A stretch of DNA of 64,000 nucleotides, from the NCBI GenBank assembly GCA_023264815.1, contig JAHFUZ010000002.1:124001-188000 (forward strand). Direction: 5' to 3'. This stretch comes from Arthrobacter sp. (GTDB taxonomy: Bacteria; Actinomycetota; Actinomycetes; Actinomycetales; Micrococcaceae). Position 1 is the first letter of the stretch. Each line of letters starts with the position of its first letter. Under the pieces are notes generated by a model. That model did not search any database, was not told where the DNA came from, and was given only the letters and a program-made list of their open reading frames with translations. A program made the translations under genes and the position numbers. Of the stretch, positions 9,385 to 17,108 are shown piece by piece.

Positions 9385-10143
9385 CTACGCTTCCGTTCCG
9401 TGCACGCTGCTGAAGCCGGCGTGCCGGAGGGTGGCGTGGCCCGCATACGCGGCCACCACCGCATCCTCGACAGCCTGCACCGTGAGTCCCGGCACCAGGT
9501 CGTTGGCGGCCCCGGCGGTGGCCGGGTCCCAGTCAAGGCCCAGGGCCGCGTAGCTGTCGGTCAGGACGCTGCGGATGGGGGCTGAATCTTCCACCACAAT
9601 CACGGAGCTGAACAGCCAGCCGCCACTCACCACACGCTGGGCGGTGCCGATGAGCTTGACGCGGCGGGCCGGGTGGGCCGGGTCCGTCCCGTGGACGCTA
9701 AACTCCCCGGGACAGTACTCGCCCGGGATCTCGCCGACGGCGGCCTGCACACCCACGTCCCGCAGGGCCTGTGCCAGCAGTCCGCCAAAAAAGCTGAACC
9801 GGCCTTTGGACCCGGCAATAGCGTCCGTGTCCGGCATCACATGGTCAACCACCAGCGTGCCCTCATGGTACGCGGCGGCGCGGCCGCCGGCCTTCCGCAC
9901 CAGGGGTTCGAAACCGCGGTCCCGGCAGGCCTGCGCCGCCGCTTCGAAGCCGGGCAGCCGCGTGTCCCGCTGGCCGAACGCCACAGTGGGCGCCGGCCGG
10001 TACAACCGCAGCGTGGGCCCGATCGTGCCGCTCTTCGCCATGGCCAGCAGCTCAAGGCCGAATTCAAGGTCACGCGCAGCCCCCAGCGTTTGATCCTGCC
10101 GCACCACGGTAAGCGTCCCGAGTCCAGCCTCGACGTCCTGCAT
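9385..10143 (-). CDS. Lipoate-protein ligase A family protein
   Basis: About 252 residues with the BPL/LPL catalytic fold. Key segments are LRLYRPAPTVAFGQRDTRLPGF, VRKAGGRAAAYHEGTLVVDHV (the RxxGGxAxxHxxG signature), GEYCPGEFSV and KLIGTAQRVV. Members transfer lipoate or octanoate to lysines of 2-oxoacid dehydrogenases; stand-alone actinobacterial paralogues are often of unproven specificity. ATG 10143 is used, with a GGGAG about ten bases upstream. The longer frame to 10224 overlaps the divergent membrane gene completely at its 5' end. The C-terminal residues (VEDAVVAAYAGHATLRHAGFSS) suit the family's accessory region. Confidence 0.82.
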   Translation of the reverse strand: MQDVEAGLGTLTVVRQDQTLGAARDLEFGLELLAMAKSGTIGPTLRLYRPAPTVAFGQRDTRLPGFEAAAQACRDRGFEPLVRKAGGRAAAYHEGTLVVDHVMPDTDAIAGSKGRFSFFGGLLAQALRDVGVQAAVGEIPGEYCPGEFSVHGTDPAHPARRVKLIGTAQRVVSGGWLFSSVIVVEDSAPIRSVLTDSYAALGLDWDPATAGAANDLVPGLTVQAVEDAVVAAYAGHATLRHAGFSSVHGTEA

Positions 10144-10159
10144 GTTGCTAAGCTCCCTT

Positions 10160-10549
10160 ATGGTCATATTGCAATTCCTCGTCGTCGCAGCGGCCTTCGC
10201 GGTCATCGATGCCATCTGGCTCAAGACAATGAATCCGTTCTACCGCAGCCACATCGGCGACCTGCTCGCTGACAAGCCACACTTAGGTTACGCCGTGGCC
10301 TTCTATGTCATGTATATCGCCGGGATCGTCTTCTTTGCCCTGCGTCCGGCGCTCGACGGCGGCAGCTGGCTGACCGCCGTCGGCTACGGTGCGGCGCTGG
10401 GCGCCTTTGCCTACGCGACCTATGACCTCACGAACGCTGCCACGCTCAAGACGTGGCCGCTGCAGCTTATTGTGGTGGACATCCTCTGGGGCGCCGCACT
10501 GACCGGCCTGTCCACGCTGGCCGGCTGGCTGGTGTTCCGTTCCACGTGA
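10160..10549 (+). CDS. DUF2177-family membrane protein
   Basis: About 129 residues and four hydrophobic segments: VILQFLVVAAAFAVIDAIWL, AVAFYVMYIAGIVFFAL, AVGYGAALGAFAYATYDL and LQLIVVDILWGAALTGL. The signature DAIWLK near the N terminus and the ATYDLTNAATLKTWPL loop are typical of DUF2177. The function is unknown. ATG 10160 was preferred over 10142, because the earlier one overlaps the start codon of the divergent ligase gene. No clear ribosome site is present, so translation may be leaderless. Confidence 0.82.
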   Translation: MVILQFLVVAAAFAVIDAIWLKTMNPFYRSHIGDLLADKPHLGYAVAFYVMYIAGIVFFALRPALDGGSWLTAVGYGAALGAFAYATYDLTNAATLKTWPLQLIVVDILWGAALTGLSTLAGWLVFRST

Positions 10550-10656
10550 CACGGCCACCTGTCACGAAGCGGACTGTTATGTGCGCTCCCCCGGCAGGTG
10601 GCTAAACTCAGGAACTGGGTCCACCCGATCACTCCACCAGGAGAGGCAATCCACTG

Positions 10657-11361
10657 ATACGAGTCATTAGCTACAACCTTCGCAAACACAAGGCCAGCGG
10701 GGAGCTGGTGGGCCTTGCCCAGGATTTTGGCGTGGATGCGCTCTGTCTGCAGGAGTGCGACACCACCGACCTGCCGGACACCCTAGGCCAGCTCCAACTG
10801 GCCGATTCCACCAAGGGCAACAGGCTGGGGCTGGCCATCTATTACCGGCCGGAGCGGTTCACCGCGCACGGCACCAGCACCTTCGCCCTCAAGAAGTCTT
10901 TGCACGACATGGTCCTGGCACCGGCCCATGAGCGCCTCATCGGCACCAGGGTCCGGGACAACGAGACCGATCACGAACTGGTGATAGCGTCCTTCCATGC
11001 TGCGCCGCTGACGGCCACGAACTCGCTGCGCCGCAACCAGATCAACGCGGCCCACAAGGAACTCCTGGGCATGGGGACGGGCTTGATGACACTGATGGCC
11101 GGTGACTTCAACTACCCGTTTTTCACAAAGAACCTGACCGAACACATGAAGAACTCCGGGTATGAACTTTCGCTCAGTGACCGCCGGACCTACACCCGGT
11201 ACAAGGTCTTCAAGGGGCATTTCGACTTTGCCACGTCACTTGGCCTGAACATCGAAAATGTGGAAACGCTCCCCCGCGGGGCTTCAGACCACCTGCCCAT
11301 CCTGGTAACGGCAGAATACGGCCAGGATTCCACCCCGGAGCAGGAGCCCCCGGCTACCTGA
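10657..11361 (+). CDS. Endonuclease/exonuclease/phosphatase-fold protein with non-AUG start
   Basis: About 234 residues of the EEP (DNase I-like) fold: CLQECDTTDLP near residue 30 holds the metal-binding Glu, LMAGDFNYPFF the catalytic Asp-x-Asn, and PRGASDHLPILVTAE the final Asp-His. The start is odd. A decayed paralogue at 14049 begins ATG-CGC-GTC at the position where this gene reads ATA-CGA-GTC, with CTG one codon earlier. AGGAGAGG lies at 10639-10646, correctly spaced for CTG 10654 or ATA 10657. The first conventional start, GTG 10708, would delete the first beta strand. Translation is therefore likely from ATA or CTG. The substrate is unknown. Confidence 0.82.
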   Translation: MRVISYNLRKHKASGELVGLAQDFGVDALCLQECDTTDLPDTLGQLQLADSTKGNRLGLAIYYRPERFTAHGTSTFALKKSLHDMVLAPAHERLIGTRVRDNETDHELVIASFHAAPLTATNSLRRNQINAAHKELLGMGTGLMTLMAGDFNYPFFTKNLTEHMKNSGYELSLSDRRTYTRYKVFKGHFDFATSLGLNIENVETLPRGASDHLPILVTAEYGQDSTPEQEPPAT

Positions 11362-11383
11362 CGCCACTTTTTGGGAGGCCCGC

Positions 11384-13078
11384 GTGCGGCACGACTGGAT
11401 CAGCAAGATGGTACCGGGCGTTCGCGTGGCGCGTGGCTACAAGAGGTCCTGGCTGAAGCCGGACCTAGTTGCCGGGGCAGCATTGAGCGCTGCCCTGGTG
11501 CCCGCGGGCATGGCCTATGCGGAGGCCAGCGGGCTACCGGCGGTGAACGGACTGTACGCCTCCGTGGTGCCCATGATTTTCTACGCGTTGTTCGGGCCGT
11601 CCCGGGTGGTCATCGTGGGGCCGGACTCGTCACTGGCGCCCATGATCGCCGCCGCCATCCTGCCCCTGGCCGGGCGGGACCCGGCGCAGGCCGTGCCCAT
11701 GGCAGGCGTTCTCGCCATCCTGATCGGTGTCCTCCTGGTTGCCGGCCGGCTCTTCAAGCTGGGATTCGTCACCGGCCTGCTGTCCAAACCCATCCGGGTG
11801 GGCTACCTGAACGGTATTGCCCTGGCCGTCACCGTGAGCCAGCTTCCCCGGCTGCTGGGCATCCACAGCTCCGGCGAGAGCCTCGTGGAGCGCCTGGCGT
11901 CCCTGTCCGAGGCCATCCTGGGCGGCGGGATCAACCCCGTGGCCCTGGCCATCGGAGTGGGGAGCCTCGCCGTGATAGTGGCCGGCCGGTTCCTCCCGTG
12001 GAAGGTGCCCAGCGTGATGTTTGCCGTGGCCGGAGCCATGGCGGTGGTGGCGGCACTTGACCTCGCAGGGCACCTGCCGGTGGTTGGCGCCCTCCCGCAG
12101 GGGCTGCCCGCACCCGCACTGGGCGGGATCGGCTGGAATGAGGTGGCTGCCCTCATTGGTCCAGCGGCAGGCATCGCGCTGATCGCCTTCGCCGACACGT
12201 CAACCCTGTCCAAGAGCCTCGCGGGGCGCCGCGGAGAACGGGCCAACGGCAACGAGGAGATGGGCGCGCTGGGGATCGCCAACATTGCCACCGGCCTGCT
12301 GAGCGGCTTCCCGGTGAGCGGCAGCTCCTCGCGCACCCCCATTGTGCTCGACGCCGGCGGAAAGTCGCCCCTGAGCGGAGTGGTTGCCGCCCTGCTGGTG
12401 GTGCTTTTTATGGTCCTCGTGCCGGGCGTCACCGCCTTCCTTCCGACGGCGACGCTGGCTGCGGTGGTGATCGTCGCGGCGGGGTCCCTGGTTGACGTCA
12501 GGACGCTCCTGCGGCTGGTCAGGATGAGCCGGATTGAAACCCTCCTGCTGGTGGTCACTTTCCTGGGGGTCGCCTTTGTGGGCGTCCTGGAGGGGATCGT
12601 GGTGGCCATCGGGCTGTCCCTGGTGGCTTTCGTCCGGCGCGCCTGGGATCCCTACCGCACCGAACTCGCCAGTGTGGACGGCATTCCCGGCTTCCACGAC
12701 CTGGACCGGCACCCTGAGGGCAAGCGGGTGGAGGGGCTGGTGATTGCACGCTTTGATGCTCCGCTGTTCTTTGCCAACGGCGAGGTGTTCGCGGACCACA
12801 TCCGCACCCTGGTGGACGGTGCCCCGTGGACCGTGGAGCGCGTCATTGTGGCGGCTGAGCCCATCACCGACCTCGACACCACCGCCCTGGAGGAACTGGC
12901 ACAGCTGGATGACGAATTGGCCAGGGCCGGCATCAGCCTGGTTTTCGCCGAAATGAAAGGCCCTGTCAAAGACCGGCTGGTCAGGTTTGGCGCCAGTGCC
13001 AGGTTCAGCGCCGACCATTTCTATCCGACGCTCCACAACGCGGTACGTGCCTACAAGGAGTCGACAGGCAGGGACTAA
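11384..13078 (+). CDS. SulP-family anion transporter with C-terminal STAS domain
   Basis: A 564-residue inner-membrane transporter. About 10-12 hydrophobic helices run from residue 25 to about 420 and include the SulP signature LVPAGMAYAEASGLPAVNGLYASVVP and the GPDSSLAPM segment. A STAS domain follows at roughly residues 440-560 (EGLVIARFDAPLFFANGEVFADHI, DLDTTALEELAQLDDEL). Family members carry sulfate, bicarbonate or carboxylates by proton or sodium symport or by exchange; the substrate is not decidable here. GTG 11384 is preceded by GGGAGG at good distance. Confidence 0.92.
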   Translation: MRHDWISKMVPGVRVARGYKRSWLKPDLVAGAALSAALVPAGMAYAEASGLPAVNGLYASVVPMIFYALFGPSRVVIVGPDSSLAPMIAAAILPLAGRDPAQAVPMAGVLAILIGVLLVAGRLFKLGFVTGLLSKPIRVGYLNGIALAVTVSQLPRLLGIHSSGESLVERLASLSEAILGGGINPVALAIGVGSLAVIVAGRFLPWKVPSVMFAVAGAMAVVAALDLAGHLPVVGALPQGLPAPALGGIGWNEVAALIGPAAGIALIAFADTSTLSKSLAGRRGERANGNEEMGALGIANIATGLLSGFPVSGSSSRTPIVLDAGGKSPLSGVVAALLVVLFMVLVPGVTAFLPTATLAAVVIVAAGSLVDVRTLLRLVRMSRIETLLLVVTFLGVAFVGVLEGIVVAIGLSLVAFVRRAWDPYRTELASVDGIPGFHDLDRHPEGKRVEGLVIARFDAPLFFANGEVFADHIRTLVDGAPWTVERVIVAAEPITDLDTTALEELAQLDDELARAGISLVFAEMKGPVKDRLVRFGASARFSADHFYPTLHNAVRAYKESTGRD

Positions 13079-13126
13079 CCGCCGGCGGGAATTCCGGGAT
13101 GACCCTCCGTTCCGGCGCTCAGGTCT

Positions 13127-13930
13127 TCAGGTCCGGCGCAGGGTCAGGATCTGTTCAGCCCGGCCGAAGGGTCCCTGGAGATCGTGGAGGACGGTGGAGG
13201 TAAGGCCAATGCCGTCGCTGCCGAACGAGACGGCATTGTCCAGCCCAAGCCACTCCCCTTCCGGCCGGCGGTACATGTGGATCTGGAGGTCCAGGTTGGG
13301 GAACGCATAGCTGTCTTTGCCCGGGGGGACCCTGGCCGCGATTCCGTTGGCGGTGTCGACGAGGCCCATCAGGCGGGCCAGGTCGCCGCTGTCGTCCGCA
13401 TCCGTCAGGGGGTGGGCGGTCCGGAGCCAGACGATGCCGGCACCCGGCCGATGGCCCTCGGCCACCCGCATCTCCAGGGAGCGGATGTAGCCGCCTGGCC
13501 AGATCGCGGAGCCGTCGAACGGTTTGCAGTCCTCCGGTGCCGGAATGGCCATGTCCTCGACAGCGGCAACAGCGGATGTGTCGCTGGTGATCATCCGCCA
13601 CGCGGTGGCACGGATGGCCACCCGGCTGTTGGCAATAAGTTCTGCCTGCAGGAGCTCAATGGTCCGGCCCGGGCGGAGTGTGGTTGTCTCAATGTGGAAT
13701 CCGCCACCTGGGATCAGGCCCAGGATCTCGTAGCTCAGCCGCGCCATCCGCATGTCAGAACGTGGCTGGTGCCGCTCCAGGCTGTCCGCCATCAGGCCGG
13801 AAGCCGGTGCCATGTGCTGCTCGTGCTCGTTCCAGGCGCCCTGGGCGTGGATGGTGGAGCGGAATCTGCCGCCACCAAGGGACTGGTAGTAAAAGTGGCC
13901 TTGGGCAAGTTCTGGCAATTCCTGGGTCAA
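13127..13930 (-). CDS. Acyl-CoA thioesterase-like protein (double hotdog)
   Basis: About 267 residues resembling the two-hotdog thioesterase family of actinobacteria: GHFYYQSLGGGRFRSTIHAQGAWNEHEQHMAPASGLMA at the N-terminal half, and LVDTANGIAARVPP followed by NLDLQIHMYRRPEGEWLGLDNAVSFGSDGIGLTST at the C-terminal half. It probably hydrolyses acyl-CoA esters; chain preference is unknown. The start is uncertain. TTG 13930 has GGAAGG with an 8-base spacer, while GTG 13939 has the purine run too close. The longer frame to 14059 would enter the neighbouring pseudogene and is unlikely. Confidence 0.8.
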   Translation of the reverse strand: MTQELPELAQGHFYYQSLGGGRFRSTIHAQGAWNEHEQHMAPASGLMADSLERHQPRSDMRMARLSYEILGLIPGGGFHIETTTLRPGRTIELLQAELIANSRVAIRATAWRMITSDTSAVAAVEDMAIPAPEDCKPFDGSAIWPGGYIRSLEMRVAEGHRPGAGIVWLRTAHPLTDADDSGDLARLMGLVDTANGIAARVPPGKDSYAFPNLDLQIHMYRRPEGEWLGLDNAVSFGSDGIGLTSTVLHDLQGPFGRAEQILTLRRT

Positions 13931-14048
13931 CGCTGGCACCTTCCGGACTTTGGGTGAATGCTGATTAACTCTAACGTGCACTCCGGGCCACGGGTAAAAA
14001 CTCGAAAAAGTGGTCCTGTCAGCGGCCCCCAATCGAGGTGTTCCACGA

Positions 14049-14240
14049 ATGCGCGTCATCAGTTACAACCTTCGAAAACACAAAGCGAGCGGTGAACTCC
14101 TCGCCCCGGCGCGGAATTTTACCGTCGACGCACCGTGTCTGCAGGAAGTGGACGCCGGCGACCTGCCCCCGCTACAAGGTCTTCAAAGGCCACTTCGACT
14201 TCGCCACCTCACTGCGCCGCAGAGTACGGCAAGGACTTCT
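14049..14240 (+). pseudogene. Remnant of a second endonuclease/exonuclease/phosphatase gene (two internal deletions)
   Basis: Three short blocks correspond in order to the intact gene at 10657-11361. Block 1, 14049-14160, encodes MRVISYNLRKHKASGEL onward through CLQEVDAGDLP. Block 2, about 14163-14213, encodes RYKVFKGHFDFATSL. Block 3, about 14218-14240, encodes AEYGKDF and a stop. Blocks 1 and 2 are in different frames, and the central roughly 400 bp plus a later piece are missing. This is a dead paralogue produced by deletions. It also shows where the intact gene's start codon should be. Confidence 0.85.
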
Positions 14241-14245
14241 GACGT

Positions 14246-14782
14246 TCAGGAGCTCCGGCCGGGGGCCAGGTCCAGGAGGCGCCGCCGCAGTTCGGGCCAT
14301 GATGTGGCGAACCCGGGGTGGAGTTCCTTGCTGTCCACTTCATCCACCGGAACCCACTGGAGTTCCAGGCTTTCCGGATCGCTGATGACAGGCTCAAACG
14401 GTGCCGTCACCGCCACCACAACGGTGGTGTAGCTCCAGTAGCCCACGTCCAGTACCGACGTGAACAACAGTTCGACGCCGTCCGCCGGCACCGCCGCCTC
14501 CTCGTTCGCCTCGCGGAGGGCGCCGCGGACGGAATCCTCGCCCTGGTGCAGGGCCCCGCCCGGCAGTCCCCACGTTCCGCCGTTGTGGCTCCACAGGGCA
14601 CGGTGCTGAAGCAGAACGCCTTTACGGGGGTCGTACGCCAGGACGCCGGCCGCACCGAACCGGCCCCAAAACCTGCCGCGGTCCCCCTCCACCCAGGCGT
14701 CTCCGGGATCCCGCGGCCCCGCCAAGGCAGGTGGAACCTGCGAACTCGCATGAGCGGCCGGGGCAGTCAGGGAATGGTCCAT
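14246..14782 (-). CDS. NUDIX hydrolase
   Basis: 178 residues. The Nudix box runs from Gly76: GGALHQGEDSVRGALREANEE fits G-x5-E-x7-RE-x2-EE, with Ala instead of the final Gly. It hydrolyses nucleoside-diphosphate-linked compounds; the substrate is not predictable. The Nudix fold occupies roughly residues 40-165, after a Pro/Ala-rich N-terminal tail. ATG 14782 is the only good start. Its stop is 5 bases from the neighbouring pseudogene remnant. Confidence 0.92.
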   Translation of the reverse strand: MDHSLTAPAAHASSQVPPALAGPRDPGDAWVEGDRGRFWGRFGAAGVLAYDPRKGVLLQHRALWSHNGGTWGLPGGALHQGEDSVRGALREANEEAAVPADGVELLFTSVLDVGYWSYTTVVVAVTAPFEPVISDPESLELQWVPVDEVDSKELHPGFATSWPELRRRLLDLAPGRSS

Positions 14783-14835
14783 GCCCCCAGTCTGACAGGT
14801 GCGCGTTCCGGTCCCGGCCCGCGCGACGCCATGTG

Positions 14836-15036
14836 TCAGCCCGCAGTGCCTGCGTGTCCGCGTTCGACGGCGAAATCACCGCCGGGGTACATGACAGTTT
14901 CGTGGCCGTCATCGAAGCGGACCAGGTAGGGCGGGTGGCCTTCCTGGCCCCGGACTTCCACGATGACCCCGTGTCTGTCTGATGAACCGACTGTCCTGCC
15001 CCGGACGATGATCCTGTCCCCTTGCGCTGCCTCCAT
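14836..15036 (-). CDS. DUF1918 family protein
   Basis: A 66-residue basic beta-barrel-like protein: MEAAQGDRIIVRGRTVGSSDRHGVIVEVRGQEGHPPYLVRF, then DDGHETVMYPGGDF. This is the compact SH3-like DUF1918 pattern common in actinobacteria, of unknown function. ATG 15036 has GGAGG about nine bases upstream; the longer frame to 15111 has none. Confidence 0.88.
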   Translation of the reverse strand: MEAAQGDRIIVRGRTVGSSDRHGVIVEVRGQEGHPPYLVRFDDGHETVMYPGGDFAVERGHAGTAG

Positions 15037-15128
15037 GGCAATCACCTCCAAGCCCCAGAGTACGACTGACGGGCACGCCGGAACAGGGGTGTCATGGAAG
15101 GGCGGGGCCATGGCTCGGGGCCGAAGGG

Positions 15129-15566
15129 TTAGTCCCGCCCCGCGGCGAGCAGGGCATCCGTTGCAGCGTCGGGTTCGCCGTCGAAAAACTGTGCCAGCAC
15201 CGTCTTAAAGACGCTCTCCCCGGGCGCAGCGCGCAGGAACAGCGTCATGGAGGAATGCAGCTTCCGAGCGTCGGTGCTGCCGAGGATGTCGACGGCGGAG
15301 CTTGCGGTGTGAGTGGCAACGGCCAGGCTGCACTCGAGCAGCCGCGGCCCGAGCACGCCGTGCAACAGGTACGCCTGCGCTTCCGCCAATGAATTAATGG
15401 CGTACCGCACGGCGGTGGGGATGCTGCCGAGGCCCGCGATCTGGGGAAAAATAAACCACATCCAGTGGCTTCTCTTGCGTCCGAGCTGCAGCTCGGACAA
15501 TGCCTGGCTGTACGTTCCGCCGGCCTGGGCTTCCACAAAGCGCTCCAGGTTAAAGGGGTCGGTCAT
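15129..15566 (-). CDS. DUF1810 family protein
   Basis: 145 residues with the DUF1810 hallmarks: LERFVEAQAGGTYSQALSEL, then RKRSHWMWFIFPQIAGLG, then YAINSLAEAQAYLLHGVLGPRLLEC. A small all-helical cytosolic protein of unknown biochemical role. Its start is 33 bp from the stop of the AlkD-like gene on the same strand, so they may be co-transcribed. Confidence 0.9.
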   Translation of the reverse strand: MTDPFNLERFVEAQAGGTYSQALSELQLGRKRSHWMWFIFPQIAGLGSIPTAVRYAINSLAEAQAYLLHGVLGPRLLECSLAVATHTASSAVDILGSTDARKLHSSMTLFLRAAPGESVFKTVLAQFFDGEPDAATDALLAAGRD

Positions 15567-15598
15567 GTGCGTCTCCTCGTCTCCGTCGGTAGGTGGCC

Positions 15599-16132
15599 TC
15601 AGGCCGTGCGGACCGTGATGTCTGCGGCCAGGGCGGCAGCGTGGCGGATCCAGGCGTCCGGGTCATGGTGCCAGCGCGCCATCACCACGGCGGCGCGCCG
15701 GGCGTCGGCGCCGTCCAGTGACGCCAGCAACGGGACCACAACGTCGGCGACCAGGTGGTCCACCAGGTCGGTTGCCTGCGCGGACCGGACAAAGCCTTCA
15801 AGCCTGGTCAGGTCTGAATGGCGCAGGAGCCCCACCCTGGACTGCAGCAGCACTATTGCCGCGAGCCGGCGCTCATAGACTGGCAGCCGGCCGGGGCCCG
15901 GCCGGCCCCAGAGCTGCGATGCCACGGCAGTCACGTCGTCATGTGTCATGCCCTTGAACTTGTTTCCGGCGTCGCGGACCGTGCCCCGGACGGCACCCAC
16001 GGAGGCACCGTAAGAGCCCAGCGTTCCTCCCAGGCGGGCCTGCACATCCTCAGCCCGGTACCAGGTGCCTTCGTTCTGCAGGGTGGCATCAATGAAACCG
16101 GCCACGTCCTGGACTGAGTGGTTCGCCGGCAT
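15599..16132 (-). CDS. DNA alkylation repair (AlkD-like) protein, short
   Basis: About 177 residues of HEAT-like helical repeats. They resemble AlkD-family DNA glycosylases: VGAVRGTVRDAGNKFKGMTHDDVTAVASQLWG, YERRLAAIVLLQSRVGLL, and an ending DPDAWIRHAAALAADITV. AlkD homologues usually run about 50 residues longer, so the C terminus may be truncated. The gene starts two bases from the stop of the DksA-like gene, implying an operon with it and possibly with DUF1810. The very long open frame to 16789 is not coding beyond 16132, because it overlaps the DksA-like gene in another frame. Confidence 0.75.
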   Translation of the reverse strand: MPANHSVQDVAGFIDATLQNEGTWYRAEDVQARLGGTLGSYGASVGAVRGTVRDAGNKFKGMTHDDVTAVASQLWGRPGPGRLPVYERRLAAIVLLQSRVGLLRHSDLTRLEGFVRSAQATDLVDHLVADVVVPLLASLDGADARRAAVVMARWHHDPDAWIRHAAALAADITVRTA

Positions 16133-16133
16133 G

Positions 16134-16502
16134 TCAGCCCCGGCTGCCTTGGCGCCCGGCTGCGGCGTGCTCGATGCAGTAGGGGGTCCATGGCCTGGCC
16201 TCCAGGCGGCCTGGGGCGATGGGCGTGCCACAGATGGCGCACACCCCGTAGGTGCCGTCAGCGAGTCTCTCCAGGGCGTCCTCAATCTGGACCAGCCCCG
16301 AACTGCTCTGCTGAAGGAGGGCCGAGGCCTGGGACAACTCAAACGCGATGGTGGCGCCCTCCGGGTCATGTTCGTCGTCCACGTTGGAGTCCAGCCGGGC
16401 GGCACTGGCAGACGAAATGTCCGCGCGAAGCGCAGGCAGCAGCGCCAGTTTCCGGTTCCGTTCTTCCTCCAGCATGATCCGGAAGCGCTCAAAATCAGCC
16501 AT
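16134..16502 (-). CDS. TraR/DksA-type zinc-finger protein
   Basis: A 122-residue protein with an N-terminal coiled-coil hairpin ([26 protein letters not shown] and further acidic helices) and a C-terminal zinc finger ([20 protein letters not shown] followed by YCIEH). The four metal ligands look like Cys-x2-Cys and Cys-x2-His. DksA relatives act in the secondary channel of RNA polymerase with ppGpp. Small actinobacterial members are mostly uncharacterised. It is first gene of a probable three-gene leftward unit. Confidence 0.88.
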   Translation of the reverse strand: MADFERFRIMLEEERNRKLALLPALRADISSASAARLDSNVDDEHDPEGATIAFELSQASALLQQSSSGLVQIEDALERLADGTYGVCAICGTPIAPGRLEARPWTPYCIEHAAAGRQGSRG

Positions 16503-16694
16503 GCGAAAAGCCTAACGCCAAGCCTGTCCACAAGGAGTTGGCAAGCTGTGTGGTCCAGCCGTCCGGCTGCGCAAAATTGGGTCTCGACAAGCACCGCACC
16601 GCGGGAGCATGCTGGCTTTCGTAAGCGCCGCAGATGCCGTCTGGCAGCCAGGGACAGACAGCCGGCAACCACCCACCGAGAAAGCCTGCAAGCC

Positions 16695-17081
16695 ATGCCT
16701 ACAAATATCGTTACCCAGCTGGCAGTAAAGTCCCATAACGCGCCCGACGAGAAGCGCCGGCCGGAGAAGACCGCGGTGGACGTGGTCAACCTTGGCGACT
16801 ACGCCGTTGGACGGCTGACCTTCGAGCCCGGTTGGAAGTGGTCAGACTGCATTAAGCCAGTAGTGGGGACTGACTCCTGCCAGAACAACCATGTGGGGTA
16901 CTGCGTTTCCGGCGCCCTGTCGGTGGAAACCACTGACGGCAACCGGATCGGCATCAGCGCCGGTGACTCCTACACCATTCCGCCCGGCCACGATGCCTGG
17001 GTGGACGGCGACCAGCCCTTCGTTGGCATCGAGTTCCTCAGCGCCGCGGAATTCGCCAAGGCGCCAGGGGGCGAGGCGTAG
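16695..17081 (+). CDS. Cupin-domain protein
   Basis: A 128-residue single-domain cupin. It has GRLTFEPGWKWSDCIKP, CQNNHVGYCVSGALSV (motif 1 region with a His) and GDSYTIPPGHDAWVDGDQPFVGIEF (motif 2 region with PPGHDAW). It probably binds a metal, but catalytic activity is unknown. ATG 16695 gives the best family-like start; the frame from 16065 overlaps genes on the other strand. The ribosome site is weak. The divergent 190 bp to the DksA-like gene carries both promoters. Confidence 0.85.
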   Translation: MPTNIVTQLAVKSHNAPDEKRRPEKTAVDVVNLGDYAVGRLTFEPGWKWSDCIKPVVGTDSCQNNHVGYCVSGALSVETTDGNRIGISAGDSYTIPPGHDAWVDGDQPFVGIEFLSAAEFAKAPGGEA

Positions 17082-17108
17082 CTCCCACCAGCCGGACGGG
17101 TGGCGGTT

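Noticed and set aside
15599-16789. 396-codon minus frame as one long protein
   Set aside because: Only the part from 16132 downward looks coding (AlkD-like). The rest overlaps the DksA-like gene and a divergent promoter in a different frame.
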